Shown: piece after piece, positions 34,914 through 45,340 of the stretch
Numbering within the stretch: the first letter of the stretch is position 1
Layout of the letters: every line of letters starts with the position of its first letter
DNA from: Lepidurus packardi
Lineage: Eukaryota; Arthropoda; Branchiopoda; Notostraca; Triopsidae
DNA: 64,000 bases
NCBI GenBank assembly: GCA_023053545.1
Contig: JAKZAN010000158.1
Coordinates: 1 to 64,000, forward strand
Direction of reading: 5' to 3'
Notes under the pieces: generated by a model
Told to the model about the DNA's origin: nothing
What the model saw: only the letters and a program-made list of their open reading frames with translations
The model's database searches: none
Position numbers and translations under genes: made by a program

Positions 34914-35900
34914 GAGAAAGGAATTCAATCAATCTTAAAGAATTAATTCAGTCCGTAAGGAACTAATTCAGTCCGTAAGGAATTAATTCAGTCCGTAAGG
35001 AATTAATTAAGTCCGTAAGGAATTAATTAAGTCCGTAAGGAATTAATTCAGTCCGTAAGGAATTATTTCAGTCCGTAATTAATTAATTCATTCCTTACGG
35101 AATTAATTAAGTCCATAAGGAATTAATTCAGTCCGTAAGGATTTAATTCATTCCGTAAGGAATTAATTCAGTCCGTAAGGAATAACTTCAGTACGTAAGG
35201 AAATAATTCAGTCCGTAATTTATTAATTCAGTACGTAAGGAATTAATTCAGTCCGTAAGGAATTAATTCAGTCCGTAAGGATTTAATTCAGTCCGTAAGG
35301 TATTAATTCAGTCCGTAAGGAATTAATTCTGTCCGTAAGGAATTAATTCAGTCCGTAAGGAATAAGTTCAGTACGTAAGGAATTAATTCAGTCCGCAATC
35401 GATTAATTAAGTCCGTAATGAATTAATTAAGTCCGTATGAAATTAACTCAGTCCGTAAGGAATTAATTAAGGAATTAATTCAGTCCGTAAGGAATTAATT
35501 CAATCCGTAATTACTTAATTCATTCCTTACGGAATTAATTAAGTCCATAAGGAATTAATTTAGTCTGTAAGGATTTAATTAAGTCCGTAATGAATTAATT
35601 CAGTCCGTAATCGATTAATTAAGTCCGTAATGAATTAATTCAGTCCGTATGAAATTAATTCAGTCCGTAAGGAATTAATTCAGTCCGTAAGGAATTAATT
35701 CAGTCCGTAAGGAATTAATTCAGTCCGTAAGGAATAAGTTCAGTCCGTAAGGAATTAATTCAGTCCGTAAGGAATTATTTGAGTCCGTAATTAATTCATT
35801 CATTCCTTACGGAATTAATTAAGTCCATAAGGAATTAATTTAGTCTGTAAGGATTTAATTCAGTCCGTAATGGATTAATTAAGTCCGTAATGAATTAATT
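34914..35900 (+). repeat. Last GTGAGAAAGG module and domain 2/3 junction
   Basis: The final GTGAGAAAGG (34914) keeps the 179-bp distance to its core at 35093. From about 35160 the order GGAATAACTTCAGTACG, GTAATTTATT, GGTATT, GTACG, AATCGATT (as GTCCGCAATCG at about 35394), TATGAAATTAACTCAG, 32-bp monomer and core (35525) is the domain 1 order, so the array switches back to domain 1-like material. A further core is at 35805, after a private GGAATTATTTGAG monomer. Confidence 0.7.
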
Positions 35901-38290
35901 CAGTCCGTAAGGAATTAATAAATTCCGTACGGAATTAATTCAGACCGTAAGGAATTAATTCAGTCCGTAAAGAATTCATTCAGTCCGTAAGGAATTAATT
36001 CAGTCCGTAAGGAATTAATTCAGTCCGTAAGGAATTAATTCAGTCCGTAAGGTATTAATTCAGTCCGTAAGGTATTAATTCAGTCCGTAAGGAATTAATT
36101 CAGTCCGTAAGGAATTAATTCAGTCCGTAAGGAATTAATTCAGTCCGTTAGGAATAAGTTCAGTACGTAAGGAATTAATTCAGTCGGTAATCGATTAATT
36201 AAGTCCGTAATGAATTAATTCAGTCCGTATGAAATTAATTCAGTCCGTAAGGAATTAATTAAGGAATTAATTCAGTCCGTAAGGAATTAATTAAGGAATT
36301 GATTCAGTCCGTAAGGAATTAATTCAGTCCGTAACGAATAAGTTCAGTACGTAAGGAATTAATTCAGTCCGTAATCGATTAATTAAGTCCGTAATGAATT
36401 ACTTCAGTCCGTATGAAATTAATTCAGTCCGTAAGGAATTAATTAAGGAATTTATTCAGTCCGTACGGAATTAATTCAGTCCGTAATTAATTAATTCAGT
36501 CCGAAAGGATTTAATTCGGTCCGTAAGGTATTAATTCAGTCCGTAAGGAATAAATTCAGTCCGTAAGGAATTAATTCAGTCCGTAAGGAATTATTTCAGT
36601 CCGTAATTAATTCATTCATTCCTTACGGAATTAATTAAGTCCATAAGGAATTAATTTAGTCTGTAAGGATTTAATTAAGTCCGTAATGAATTAATTCAGT
36701 CCGTAAGGAATTAATAAAATCCGTACGGAATTAATTCAGACCGTAAGGAATTAATTCAGTCCGTAAGGAATTAATTCAGTCCGTAAGGAATTAATTCAGT
36801 CAGTAAGGAATTAATTCAGTCCGTAAGGAATTAATTCAGTCCGTAATCGATTATTTAAGTCCGTAAGGAATTAATTCAGTCCGTAAGGTATTAATTCAGT
36901 CCGTAAGGTATTAATTCAGTCCGTAAGGAATTAATTCAGTCCGTAAGGAATTAATTCAGTCCGTAAGGAATTAATTCAGTCCGTTAGGAATAAGTTCAGT
37001 ACGTAAGGAATTAATTCAGTCGGTAATCGATTAATTAAGTCCGTAATGAATTAATTCAGTCCGTATGAAATTAATTCAGTCCGTAAGGAATTAATTAAGG
37101 AATTAATTCAGTCCGTAAGGAATTAATTAAGGAATTGATTCAGTCCGTAAGGAATTAATTCAGTCCGTAAGGAATTAATTCAGTCCGTAAGGAATAAGTT
37201 CAGTACGTAAGGAATTAATTCAGTCCGTAATCGATTAATTAAGTCCGTAATGAATTACTTCAGTCCGTATGAAATTAATTCAGTCCGTAAGGAATTAATT
37301 AAGGAATTTATTCAGTCCGTACGGAATTAATTCAGTCCGTAATTAATTAATTCAGTCCGAAAGGATTTAATTCGGTCCGTAAGGTATTAATTCAGTCCGT
37401 AAGGAATTAATTCAGTCCGTAGGGAATTAATTCAGTCCGTAAGGAATTAATTCAGTCCGTAAGGAATTAATTCAGTCCGTAAGGAATTAATTCAGTCCGT
37501 AAGGAATAAATTCAGTCCGTAAGGAATTAATTCAGTCCGTAAGGAATTATTTCAGTCCGTAATTAATTCATTCATTCCTTACGGAATTAATTAAGTCCAT
37601 AAGGAATTAATTTAGTCTGTAAGGATTTAATTAAGTCCGTAATGAATTAATTCAGTCCGTAAGGAATTAATAAAATCCGTACGGAATTAATTCAGACCGT
37701 AAGGAATTAATTCAGTCCGTAAGGAATTAATTCAGTCCGTAAGGAATTAATTCAGTCAGTAAGGAATTAATTCAGTCCGTAAGGAATTAATTCAGTCCGT
37801 AAGGAATTAATTCAGTCCGTAAGGTATTAATTCAGTCCGTAAGGTATTAATTCAGTCCGTAAGGAATTAATTCAGTCCGTAAGGAATTAATTCAGTCCGT
37901 AAGGAATTAATTCAGTCCGTAAGGAATAAGTTCAGTACGTAAGGAATTAATTCAGTCGGTAATCGATTAATTAAGTCCGTAATGAATTAATTCAGTCCGT
38001 ATGAAATTAATTCAGTCCGTAAGGAATTAATTAAGGAATTGATTCAGTCCGTAAGGAATTAATTCAGTCCGTAAGGAATTAATTCAGTCCGTAAGGAATA
38101 AGTTCAGTACGTAAGGAATTAATTCAGTCCGTAATCGATTAATTAAGTCCGTAATGAATTAATTCATTCCGTATGAAATTAATTCAGTCCGTAAGGAATT
38201 AATTAAGGAATTTATTCAGTCCGTAAGGAATTAATTCAGTCCGTAATTAATTAATTCAGTCCGAAAGGATTTAATTCGGTCCGTAAGGTT
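35901..38290 (+). repeat. Higher-order tandem, 0.84-0.94-kb period, about 2.5 copies
   Basis: Three marker sets recur: CAGTCGGTAATCG at 36181, 37017 and 37953; GTCCGAAAGGATTTAATTCGG at about 36499, 37355 and 38259; and inverted cores at 36621 and 37577. Spacings are 836 and 936 for the first set and 856 and 904 for the second, so copies differ by whole monomers. AATAAAATCCGTACGG followed by CAGACCG is present in each. The array ends abruptly in the truncated monomer at 38279. Confidence 0.8.
38279..38290 (+). repeat. Truncated 12-bp monomer (recombination breakpoint)
   Basis: The monomer GTCCGTAAGGTT is followed directly by the next GTCCG, with eight bases missing. It is the shortest unit I saw. 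Upstream marker order (GTCCGAAAGG, CGGTCC, GGT) belongs to the 0.9-kb tandem and downstream order does not, so it marks an out-of-register join. Confidence 0.85.
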
Positions 38291-39369
38291 GTCCGTAAGG
38301 AATTAATTAAGTCCGTAAGGAATTAATTCATTCCGTAAGGAATTAATTCAGTCCGTAAGGAATTAATTCAGTCCGTAAGGAATTATTTCAGTCCGTAATT
38401 AATTCATTCATTCCTTACGGAATTAATTTAGTAAATAAAGAATTAATTTAGTCTGTAAGGATTTAATTACGTCCGTAATGAATTAATTCAGTCCGTAAGG
38501 AATTATTTAAGTCCGTAAGGAATTAATTCAGTCCGTAAGGAATTAATTCAGTCCGTAAGGAATTAATTCAGTCCGTAAGGAATTAATTCAGTCAGTAAGG
38601 AATTAATTCAGTCCGTAAGGAATTAATTCAGTCCGTAAGGAATTAATTCAGTCCGTAAGGATTTAATTCAGTCCGTAAGGTATTAATTCAGTCCGTAAGG
38701 AATTAATTCAGTCCGTAAGGAATTAATTCAGTCCGTAAGGAATTAATTCAGTCCGTAAGGAATAAGTTCAGTCCGTAAGGAATTAATTCAGTCCGTAAGG
38801 AATTATTTCAGTCCGTAATTAATTCATTCATTCCTTACGGAATTAATTAAGTCCATAAGGAATTAATTTAGTCTGTAAGGATTTAATTAAGTCCGTAATG
38901 AATTAATTCAGTCCGTAGGGAATAACTTCAGTCCGTAAGGAATAACTTCAGTACGTAAGGAAATAATTCAGTCCGTAATGGATTAATTAAGTCCGTAATG
39001 AATTAATTCAGTCCGTAAGTAATTAATAAAATCCGTACGGAATTAATTCAGACCGTAAGGAATTAATTCAGTCCGTAAGGAATTAATTCAGTCCGTAAGG
39101 ATTTAATTCAGTCCGTAAGGTATTAATTCAGTCCGTAAGGAATTAATTCAGTCCGTAAGGAATTAATTCAGTCCGTAAGGAATTAATTCAGTCCGTAAGG
39201 AATAAGTTCAGTCCGTAAGGAATTAATTCAGTCCGTAAGGAATAAGTTCAGTACGTAAAGAATTAATTCAGTCCGTAATGGATTAATTAAGTCCGTAATG
39301 AATTAATTCAGTCCGTATGAAATTAATTCAGTCCGTAAGGAATTCATTCAGTCCGTAAGGAATTAATTC
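38291..39369 (+). repeat. Monomer array between breakpoint and 0.82-kb duplication
   Basis: Inverted cores are at 38413 and 38833. The first is followed by an unusual GTAAATAAAG monomer in place of GTCCATAAGG, shared with 39573 and, as GTAAATAAGG, with 40393. AATAAAATCCGTACGG and CAGACCG follow at about 39028. No internal duplication was evident. Confidence 0.65.
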
Positions 39370-40876
39370 AGTAAGAAAGGAATTAATTAAGTCCGTAAGG
39401 AATTAATTCAGTCCCTAAGGAATTAATTAAGTCCGTAAGGAATTAATTAAGTCCGTAAGGAATTAATTAAGTCCGTAAGGAATTAATTCAGTCCGTAAGG
39501 AATTAATTCAGTCCGTAAGGAATTAATTCAGTCCGTAAGGAATTATTTCAGTCCGTAATTAATTCATTCATTCCTTACGGAATTAATTTAGTAAATAAAG
39601 AATTAATTTAGTCTGTAAGGATTTAATTAAGTCCGTAATGAATTAATTCAGTCCGTAAGGAATAACTTCAGTACGTAATGGATTAATTAAGTCCGTAATG
39701 AATTAATTCAGTCCGTAAGGATTTAATAAAATCCGTAAGGAATTAATAAAATCCTCACGGAATTAATTCAGACCGTAAGGAATTAATTCAGTCCGTAAGG
39801 AATTAATTCAGTCCGTAAGGAATTAATTCAGTCAGTAAGGAATTAATTCAGTCCGTAAGGAATTAATTCAGTCCGTAAGGATTTAATTCAGTCCGTAAGG
39901 AATTAATTCAGTCCGTAAGGTATTAATTCAGTCCGTAAGGTATTAATTCAGTCCGTAAGGAACTAATTCAGTCCGTAAGGAATTAATTCAGTCCGTAAGG
40001 ATTTAATTCAGTCCGTAAGGTATTAATTCAGTCCGTAATGAATTAATTCAGTCCGTAAGGAATTAATTCAGTCCGTAAGGAATAAGTTCAGTACGTAAGG
40101 AATTAATTCAGTCCGTAATGAATTAATTCAGTCCGTAATGGATTAATTCAGTCCGTATGAAATTAATTCAGTCCGTAAGGAATTCATTCAGTCCGTAAGG
40201 AATTAATTCAGTAAGAAAGGAATTAATTAAGTCCGGAAGGAATTAATTAAGTCCGGAAGGAATTAATTCAGTCCCTAAGGAATTAATTCAGTCCGTAAGG
40301 AATTAATTCAGTCTGTAAGGAATTAATTCAGTCCGTAAGGAATTAATTCAGTCCGTAAGGAATTATTTCAGTCCGTAATTAATTCATTCATTCCTTACGG
40401 AATTAATTAAGTAAATAAGGAATTAATTTAGTCTGTAAGGATTTAATTAAGTCCGTAATGAATTAATTCAGTCCGTAAGGAATAACTTCAGTACGTAATG
40501 GATTAATTAAGTCCGTAATGAATTAATTCAGTCCGTAAGGATTTAATAAAATCCGTAAGGAATTAATAAAATCCTCACGGAATTAATTCAGACCGTAAGG
40601 AATTAATTCAGTCCGTAAGGAATTAATTCAGTCCGTAAGGAATTAATTCAGTCAGTAAGGAATTAATTCAGTCCGTAAGGAATTAATTCAGTCCGTAAGG
40701 ATTTAATTCAGTCCGTAAGGAATTAATTCAGTCCGTAAGGTATTAATTCAGTCCGTAAGGTATTAATTCAGTCCGTAAGGAACTAATTCAGTCCGTAAGG
40801 AATTAATTCAGTCCGTAAGGATTTAATTCAGTCCGTAAGGTATTAATTCAGTCCGTAATGAATTAATTCAGTCCGT
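39370..40876 (+). repeat. Tandem duplication, period 820 bp
   Basis: AATCCTCACGG occurs at 39751 and 40571, GTAAATAAAG/GG at 39591 and 40411, and cores at 39573 and 40393, all at an offset of 820. The left edge has GTCCGGAAGG twice in copy 2 only (near 40231-40260). The right edge is where copy 2 enters GTCCGTTAGGAATAACTTC at about 40871. TCACGG is a variant of the AATAAAATCC-GTACGG monomer. Confidence 0.8.
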
Positions 40877-43800
40877 TAGGAATAACTTCAGTACGTAAGG
40901 AAATAATTCAGTCCGTAATGGATTAATTAAGTCCGTAATGAATTAATTCAGTCCATAAGGAATTAATAAAATCCGTACGGAATTAATTCAGACAGTAAGG
41001 AATTAATTCAGTCCGTAAGGAATTAATTCAGTCCGTAATGGATTAATTAAGTCCGTAATGAATTAATTCAGTCAGTAAGGAAGTAATTCAGTCCGTAAGG
41101 AATTAATTCAGTCCGTAAGGATTTAATTCAGTCCGTAAGGAATTAATTCAGTCCGTAAGGTATTAATTCAGTCCGTAAGGTATTAATTCAGTCCGTAAGG
41201 AACTAATTCAGTCCGTAGGGAATTAATTCAGTCCGTAAGGATTTAATTCAGTCCGTAAGGTATTAATTCAGTCCGTAATGAATTAATTCAGTCCGTAAGG
41301 AATAACTTCAGTAGGTAAGGAAATAATTCAGTCCGTAATGGATTAATTAAGTCCGTAATGAATTAATTCAGTCCATAAGGAATTAAGGAATTAATAAAAT
41401 CCGTACGGAATTAATTCAGACAGTAAGGAATTAATTCAGTCCGTAAGGAATTAATTCAGTCCGTAAGGAATTAATTCAGTCAGTAAGGAATTAATTCAGT
41501 CCGTAAGGAATTAATTCAGTCCGTAAGGAATTAATTCAGTCCGTAAGGTATTAATTCAGTCCGTAAGGAATTAATTCAGTCCGTAATTAATTAATTCAGT
41601 CCGTAAGGAATTAATTCAGTTAGTAATCGATTAATTAAGTCCGTAATGAATTAATACAGTCAGTATGAAATTAATTCAGTCCGTAAGGAATTAATTCAGT
41701 CCGTAAGGAATTAATTCAGTCCGTAAGGAATTAATTCAGTCCGTAAGGAATTAATTCAGTTAGTAATCGATTAGTTAAGTCCGTAATGAATTAATACAGT
41801 CAGTATGAAATTAATACAGTCCGTAAGGAATTAATTCAGTTAGAAATCGATTAACTAAGTCCGTAATGAATTAATACAGTCAGTATGAAATTAATTCAGT
41901 CCGTAAGGAAATAATTCAGTTAGAAATCGATTAATTAAGTCCGTAATGAATTAATTCAGTCCGTATGAAATTAGTTCAGTCCGTAAGGAATTAATTAAGC
42001 AATTAATTGTGTCCGTAAGGAATTAATTCAGTCCGTAAGGAATTAATTAAGCAATTAATTGTGTCCGTAAGGAATTAATTCAGTCCGTAAGGAATTATTT
42101 CAGTCCGTAATTAATTAATTCATTCCTTATGGAATTAATTAAGTCCATAAGGAATTAATTCAGTCTGTAAGGATTTAATTAAGTCCGTAATGAATTAATT
42201 CTGTCCGTAAGGAATTAATTCAGTCCGTAAGGAATTAATTCAGTCCGTAAGGAATTAATTCAGTCCGTAAAGAATTAATTCAGTCCGTAAGGAAATATTT
42301 CAGTCCGTAAGGAATTAATTCAGTAAGAAAGGAATTCAATCAATCCTAAAGAATTAATTCAGTCCGTAAGGAAATATTTCAGTCCGTAAGGAATTAATTA
42401 AGTCCGTAAGGAATTAATTCAGTCCGTAAGGAATTAATTCAGTCAGTAAGGAATTAATTCAGTCCGTAAGGAATTAATTCAGTCCGTAAGGAATTAATTA
42501 AGTCCGTAAGGAATTAATTCAGTCCGTAAGGTATTAATTCAGTCCGTAAGGAACTAATTCAGTCCGTAAGGAATTAATTCAGTCCGTAAGGATTTAATTC
42601 AGTCCGTAAGGTATTAATTCAGTCCGTAATGAATTAATTCAGTCCGTAAGGATTTAATTCAGTCCGTAATGGATTAATTAAGTCCGTAATGAATTAATTC
42701 AGTCCATAAGGAATTAATAAAATCCGTACGGAATTAATTCAGACAGTAAGGAATTAATTCAGTCCGTAAGGAATTAATTCAGTCCGTAAGGAATAAGTTC
42801 AGTACGTAAGGAATTAATTCAGTCCGTAATGAATTAATTCAGTCCGTAATGGAATAATTAAGTCCGTAATGAATTAATTCAGTCCGTATGAAATTAATTC
42901 AGTCCGTAATGAATTAATTCAGTCCGTAAGGAATAACTTCAGTACGTAATGGATTAATTAAGTCCGTAATGAATTAATTCAGTCCGTAAGGATTTAATAA
43001 AATCCGTAAGGAATTAATAAATTCCTCACGGAATTAATTCAGACCGTAAGGAATTAATTCAGTCCGTAAGGAATTAATTCAGTCCGTAAGGAATTAATTC
43101 AGTCAGTAAGGAATTAATTCAGTCCGTAAGGAATTAATTCAGTCCGTAAGGATTTAATTCAGTCCGTAAGGAATTAATTCAGTCCGTAAGGTATTAATTC
43201 AGTCCGTAAGGTATTAATTCAGTCCGTAAGGAACTAATTCAGTCCGTAAGGAATTAATTCAGTCCGTAAGGATTTAATTCAGTCCGTAAGGTATTAATTC
43301 AGTCCGTAATGAATTAATTCAGTCCGTTAGGAATAACTTCAGTACGTAAGGAAATAATTCAGTCCGTAATGGATTAATTAAGTCCGTAATGAATTAATTC
43401 AGTCCATAAAGAATTAATAAAATCCGTACGGAATTAATTCAGACAGTAAGGAATTAATTCAGTTCGTAAGGAATTAATTCAGTCCGTAATGGATTAATTA
43501 AGTCCGTAATGAATTAATTCAGTCAGTAAGGAATTAATTCAGTCCGTAAGGAATTAATTCAGTCCGTAAGGATTTAATTCAGTCCGTAAGGAATTAATTC
43601 AGTCCGTAAGGTATTAATTCAGTCGTAAGGTATTAATTCAGTCCGTAAGGAACTAATTCAGTCCGTAGGGAATTAATTCAGTCCGTAAGGATTTAATTCA
43701 GTCCGTAAGGTATTAATTCAGTCCGTAATTAATTAATTCAGTCCGTAAGGAATAACTTCAGTAGGTAAGGAAATAATTCAGTCCGTAATGGATTAATTAA

Positions 43801-45340
43801 GTCCGTAATGAATTAATTCAGTCCATAAGGAATTAATAAAATCCGTACGGAATTAATTCAGACAGTAAGGAATTAATTCAGTCCGTAAGGAATTAATTCA
43901 GTCCGTAAGGAATTAATTCAGTCAGTAAGGAATTAATTCAGTCCGTAAGGAATTAATTCAGTCCGTAAGGAATTAATTCAGTCCGTAAGGAATTAATTCA
44001 GTCCGTAAGGTATTAATTCAGTCCGTAAGGTATTAATTCAGTCCGTAAGGAATTAATTCAGTCCGAAAGGAATTAATCCAGTCCGTAACGAATTAATTCA
44101 GTCCGTATGAAATTAATTCAGTCCGTAAGGAATTAATTAAGGAATTAATTCAGTCCGTAAGGAATTAATTAAGGAATTAATTCAGTCCGTAAGGAATTAA
44201 TTCAGTCCGTAAGGAATTAATTCAGTCCGTAAGGATTTAATTCAGTCCGTAAGGTATTAATTCAGTCCGTAAGGAATTAATTCAGTCCGTAATTAATTAA
44301 TTCAGTCCGTAAGAAATTAATTCAGTTAGTAATCGATTAATTAAGTCCGTAATGAATTAATACAGTCAGTATGAAATTAATTCAGTCCGTAAGGAATTAA
44401 TTCAGTCCGTAAGGAATTAATTCAGTCCGTAAGGAATTAATTCAGTTAGTAATCGATTAGTTAAGTCCGTAATGAATTAATACAGTCAGTATGAAATTAA
44501 TTCAGTCCGTAAGGAATTAATTCAGTTAGAAATCGATTAATTAAGTCCGTAATGAATTAATACAGTCAGTATGAAATTAATTCAGTCCGTAAGGAAATAA
44601 TTCAGTTAGAAATCGATTAATTAAGTCCGTAATGAATTAATTCAGTCCGTATGAAATTAGTTCAGTCCGTAAGGAATTAATTAAGCAATTAGTTGTGTCC
44701 GTAAAGAATTAATTCAGTCCGTAAGGAATTAATTAAGCAATTAATTGTGTCCGTAAGGAATTAATTCAGTCCGTAAGGAATTATTTCTGTCCGTAATTAA
44801 TTAATTCATTCCTTACGGAATTAATTAAGTCCATAAGGAATTAATTCAGTCTGTAAGGATTTAATTAAGTCCGTAATGAATTAATTCTGTCCGTAAGGAA
44901 TTAATTCAGTCCGTAAGGAATTAATTCAGTCCGTAAGGAATTAATTCAGTCCGTAAAGAATTAATTCAGTCCGTAAGGAAATATTTCAGTCCGTAAGGAA
45001 TTAATTCAGTAAGAAAGGAATTCAATCAATCCTAAAGAATTAATTCAGTCCGTAAGGAAATATTTCAGTCCGTAAGGAATTAATTCAGTCCGTAAGGAAT
45101 TAATTCAGTCCGTAAGGAATTAATTCAGTCAGTAAGGAATTAATTCAGTCCGTAAGGAATTAATTCAGTCCGTAAGGAATTAATTAAGTCCGTAAGGAAT
45201 TAATTCAGTCCGTAAGGTATTAATTCAGTCCGTAAGGTATTAATTCAGTCCGTAAGGAATTAATTCAGTCCGAAAGGAATTAATTCAGTCCGTAAGGAAT
45301 TAATTCAGTCCGTAAGGAATAAGTTCAGTAAGTAAGGAAT
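40451..45340 (+). repeat. Tandem duplication, period about 2.45-2.69 kb
   Basis: 40451 and 42902 begin the same order (offset 2,451). The offset drops to 2,450 after a 1-bp deletion in copy 2 (AGTCGTAAGG at 43622), then to 2,442 after an 8-bp insertion in copy 1 (AATTAAGGAATTAATAAAATCC near 41381), and rises to 2,686 after extra monomers in copy 2 (about 44020-44250). Late anchors at 2,686 are AAGCAATT (42000/44686), cores 42125/44811 and AGTAAGAAAGG (42324/45010). Each copy holds several TTAGTAATCG/TTAGAAATCG monomers with CAGTATGAAATT. Confidence 0.8.
42000..42065 (+). repeat. Doubled AAGCAATTAATTGTG variant
   Basis: In this variant the usual GAATTAATTC palindrome is accompanied by CAATTAATTG, also a perfect 10-bp palindrome, inserted after TTAATTAAG. 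It appears twice, 52 bp apart. The same doubled form is near 44683/44735, 48500/48550 and 49910/49955; single forms are near 46810, 51329, 58081 and 61715. It is specific to 42-62 kb and marks copies of the same ancestral block. Confidence 0.78.

Larger units (their letters stand above)
20184..35100 (+). repeat. Satellite domain 2 (GAATTCATT / GTGAGGATG-rich)
   Basis: AATCGATT monomers are absent here (none seen from about 19.4 to 35.4 kb). GGAATTCATT monomers, which create EcoRI sites, occur in pairs, and the variant pair CTGTCCGTGAGG-ATGTAATT is frequent. Inverted CCTTACGG cores are sparse, about one per 1.2-2.9 kb. Unit boundaries are set by a GTGAGAAAGG-AATTCAATCAATC monomer pair. The consensus monomer makes up a larger share than in domain 1. 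The distinct marker set and sparser cores suggest this section was amplified separately from the flanking domains. Confidence 0.75.
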
